Shown here in pieces: positions 4,934 through 5,848 of a stretch of DNA of 5,848 nt. Within the stretch, counting starts at the first letter, position 1, and every line of letters begins with the position of its first letter. The stretch is from assembly GCA_028717825.1 (NCBI GenBank), contig JAQUNB010000092.1, positions 1 to 5,848 on the forward strand, given 5' to 3'. The notes beneath the pieces were generated by a model, which was not told where the DNA came from, searched no databases, and saw only the letters and a list, made by a program, of their open reading frames with translations. The translations under genes and the position numbers were made by a program. The stretch comes from Candidatus Omnitrophota bacterium (GTDB lineage Bacteria > Omnitrophota > Gorgyraeia > Tantalellales > Tantalellaceae).

Positions 4934-5057
4934 GCAAGAGAACAAAACTTTGCTGTAACCGCTTTTAGCAGAAGAACGCGATTCTTAACAAGAAACCATA
5001 ACAAAGATATGAGGCGGCTACGAGAAACAATACGTTGAACAAAAGCGGTTTTTCATT
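4934..5057 (+). ncRNA. structured tandem element, copy 2 (candidate undescribed RNA)
   Basis: This is the second copy, ending 43 bases before argD. The closing stem is AACCGCTTTT (4957-4966) with AAAAGCGGTT (5041-5050). Compared with copy 1, the T4800-A4883 pair has become C4962-G5045, a compensatory change. The first hairpin keeps its AAGAA/TTCTT stem (4972-4976 with 4982-4986), while four of the five loop bases have changed. The second hairpin is CATA/TATG (4997-5000 with 5008-5011), turning the G-U pair of copy 1 into A-U. The 19-base block at 5011-5029 is identical. Its place directly ahead of argD would fit a cis-acting leader element, but no promoter was found between argB and argD. Confidence 0.5.
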
Positions 5058-5100
5058 ATTTGTAAAATAAACTATTCAATTACGGAGTGAAAGGAAACAA

Positions 5101-5848
5101 ATGAAATACGACGATGTCAAAAAACTTTATGACCAGTATGTATTGCCTACATACACGCGGCAGGGCCTTTGTCTGGTCAAAGGCAAAGGCATATGGGTTG
5201 AGGATATTAACGGTAAGAAGTATCTTGATTTTTTTCCGGGTTGGGCCGTAAGCGGGGTAGGGCACAGGCACCCGATGGTGGTAAAACGCGTTTCGAAACA
5301 GCTTGATAGGATCTTGCATGTGTCGAACAATTTTTATAATGATATTCAGCCGGTCCTAGCCAAGAAAATAATTGAATATTCCTTTCCCGGAAAAGTTTTT
5401 TTCGCGAATAGCGGCGCTGAGGCGAACGAAGGCGCGATAAAACTGGCGCGTCGTTATGGATCACCTAACCGGTATGAGATCATTACCATGGAAAAATCTT
5501 TTCACGGTCGTACTTTAGCGACCATCACTGCTACAGGGCAGGATAAGGTCAAGACAGGATTCTATCCTCTCCTTGAAGGTTTCAAACATGTTCCTTTTAA
5601 CGACATAGCTGCGTTAGAGAGGGCCATTACGGATAAGACCGTTGCTGTTATGCTTGAGCCGATACAGGGAGAAGGCGGGGTCAACGTCGCCGATAATGAT
5701 TATGTTAAAAAGTTGAGCGCCATATGTAAGGAAAAAGATCTCCTTTTGATCTTTGACGAAGTCCAGACGTGTATGGGGCGGACAGGTAAGATGTTCGGGT
5801 TCGAGCATTACGATGTTGTCCCAGATGCGATAACCCTTGCGAAGTCCC
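5101..5848 (+). CDS. argD: acetylornithine aminotransferase (partial, 3' end outside the window)
   Basis: ArgD is a PLP-dependent class III aminotransferase that converts N-acetylglutamate semialdehyde to N-acetylornithine with glutamate as amino donor. The 249 codons present cover the N-terminal part and most of the large domain: NSGAEANEGAIKLARRYG (103-120) with the PLP phosphate-binding GAEAN, SFHGRT (133-138), LEPIQGEGGV (185-194) and FDEVQTCMGRTG (218-229), where Asp219 contacts the PLP ring nitrogen. The frame ends in ITLAKS, and Lys248 is the expected Schiff-base lysine, so the active site is complete to that point. The more common DEVQTG has Cys instead of Gly at 224. ATG 5101 is preceded by AAAGGA (5090-5095) at five bases. 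No ORF track entry is needed to see it, as the frame is open to the edge. Related GABA or succinylornithine transaminases are possible by sequence, but the neighbours argue for ArgD. Confidence 0.94.
   Translation, partial: MKYDDVKKLYDQYVLPTYTRQGLCLVKGKGIWVEDINGKKYLDFFPGWAVSGVGHRHPMVVKRVSKQLDRILHVSNNFYNDIQPVLAKKIIEYSFPGKVFFANSGAEANEGAIKLARRYGSPNRYEIITMEKSFHGRTLATITATGQDKVKTGFYPLLEGFKHVPFNDIAALERAITDKTVAVMLEPIQGEGGVNVADNDYVKKLSAICKEKDLLLIFDEVQTCMGRTGKMFGFEHYDVVPDAITLAKS

Noticed and set aside
4772..5057. Integron attC sites or a CRISPR array as explanation of the tandem element.
   Set aside because: There are two long copies only, with no short repeats and unique spacers, and no attC core sites, integrase gene or cas gene in the window.

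Overview
The window is bacterial chromosomal DNA. It holds a two-gene ribosomal protein operon (rplM-rpsI) followed, on the same strand, by an arginine biosynthesis cluster in the order argC-argJ-argB-argD; argD runs off the right edge at its catalytic lysine. Base composition is moderate and the genes use ATG starts. The proteins are clearly bacterial. The spacers after argJ and argB carry 7-bp tandem repeats that remind me, from memory only, of uncultivated candidate-phylum genomes such as Omnitrophota. That placement is a weak inference and no sequence in the window proves it.

Layout: 1-115 is a short leader with a possible 25-codon tail of an upstream reading frame. Positions 116-968 encode L13 and S9 and end in a good intrinsic terminator (991-1027). 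The 342-bp gap to argC contains a near-consensus sigma70-type promoter (TTGACA, 17 bp, TATACT; 1076-1104), an AU-rich terminator-like hairpin (1156-1189) and a long imperfect inverted repeat that abuts the argC Shine-Dalgarno (1242-1296). argC (1311-2324) is followed by an 83-bp gap with a very strong Shine-Dalgarno that serves only a 10-codon mini-ORF. argJ (2408-3604) has no Shine-Dalgarno of its own. argB starts at 3732, preceded by two blocks of heptamer repeats. The 514-bp argB-argD gap has more heptamers and then two copies (4772-4895 and 4934-5057; 107 of 124 bases identical, no gaps) of an element that looks like a structured RNA. argD begins at 5101.

How the genes work together: ArgB phosphorylates N-acetylglutamate, ArgC reduces the product to N-acetylglutamate semialdehyde, ArgD transaminates it to N-acetylornithine, and ArgJ moves the acetyl group back to glutamate, releasing ornithine. 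With ArgJ present, this is the acetyl-recycling route. The promoter ahead of argC would serve the cluster; no ArgR-type operator could be recognised.

The part least explained by known genes is the tandem 124-nt element upstream of argD. Its two copies show a compensatory T-A to C-G change in a 10-bp closing stem, a hairpin whose stem is invariant while 4 of 5 loop bases differ, a second hairpin with a G-U/A-U exchange, and a perfectly conserved 19-base block. It is a candidate undescribed structured RNA or a dispersed structured repeat.
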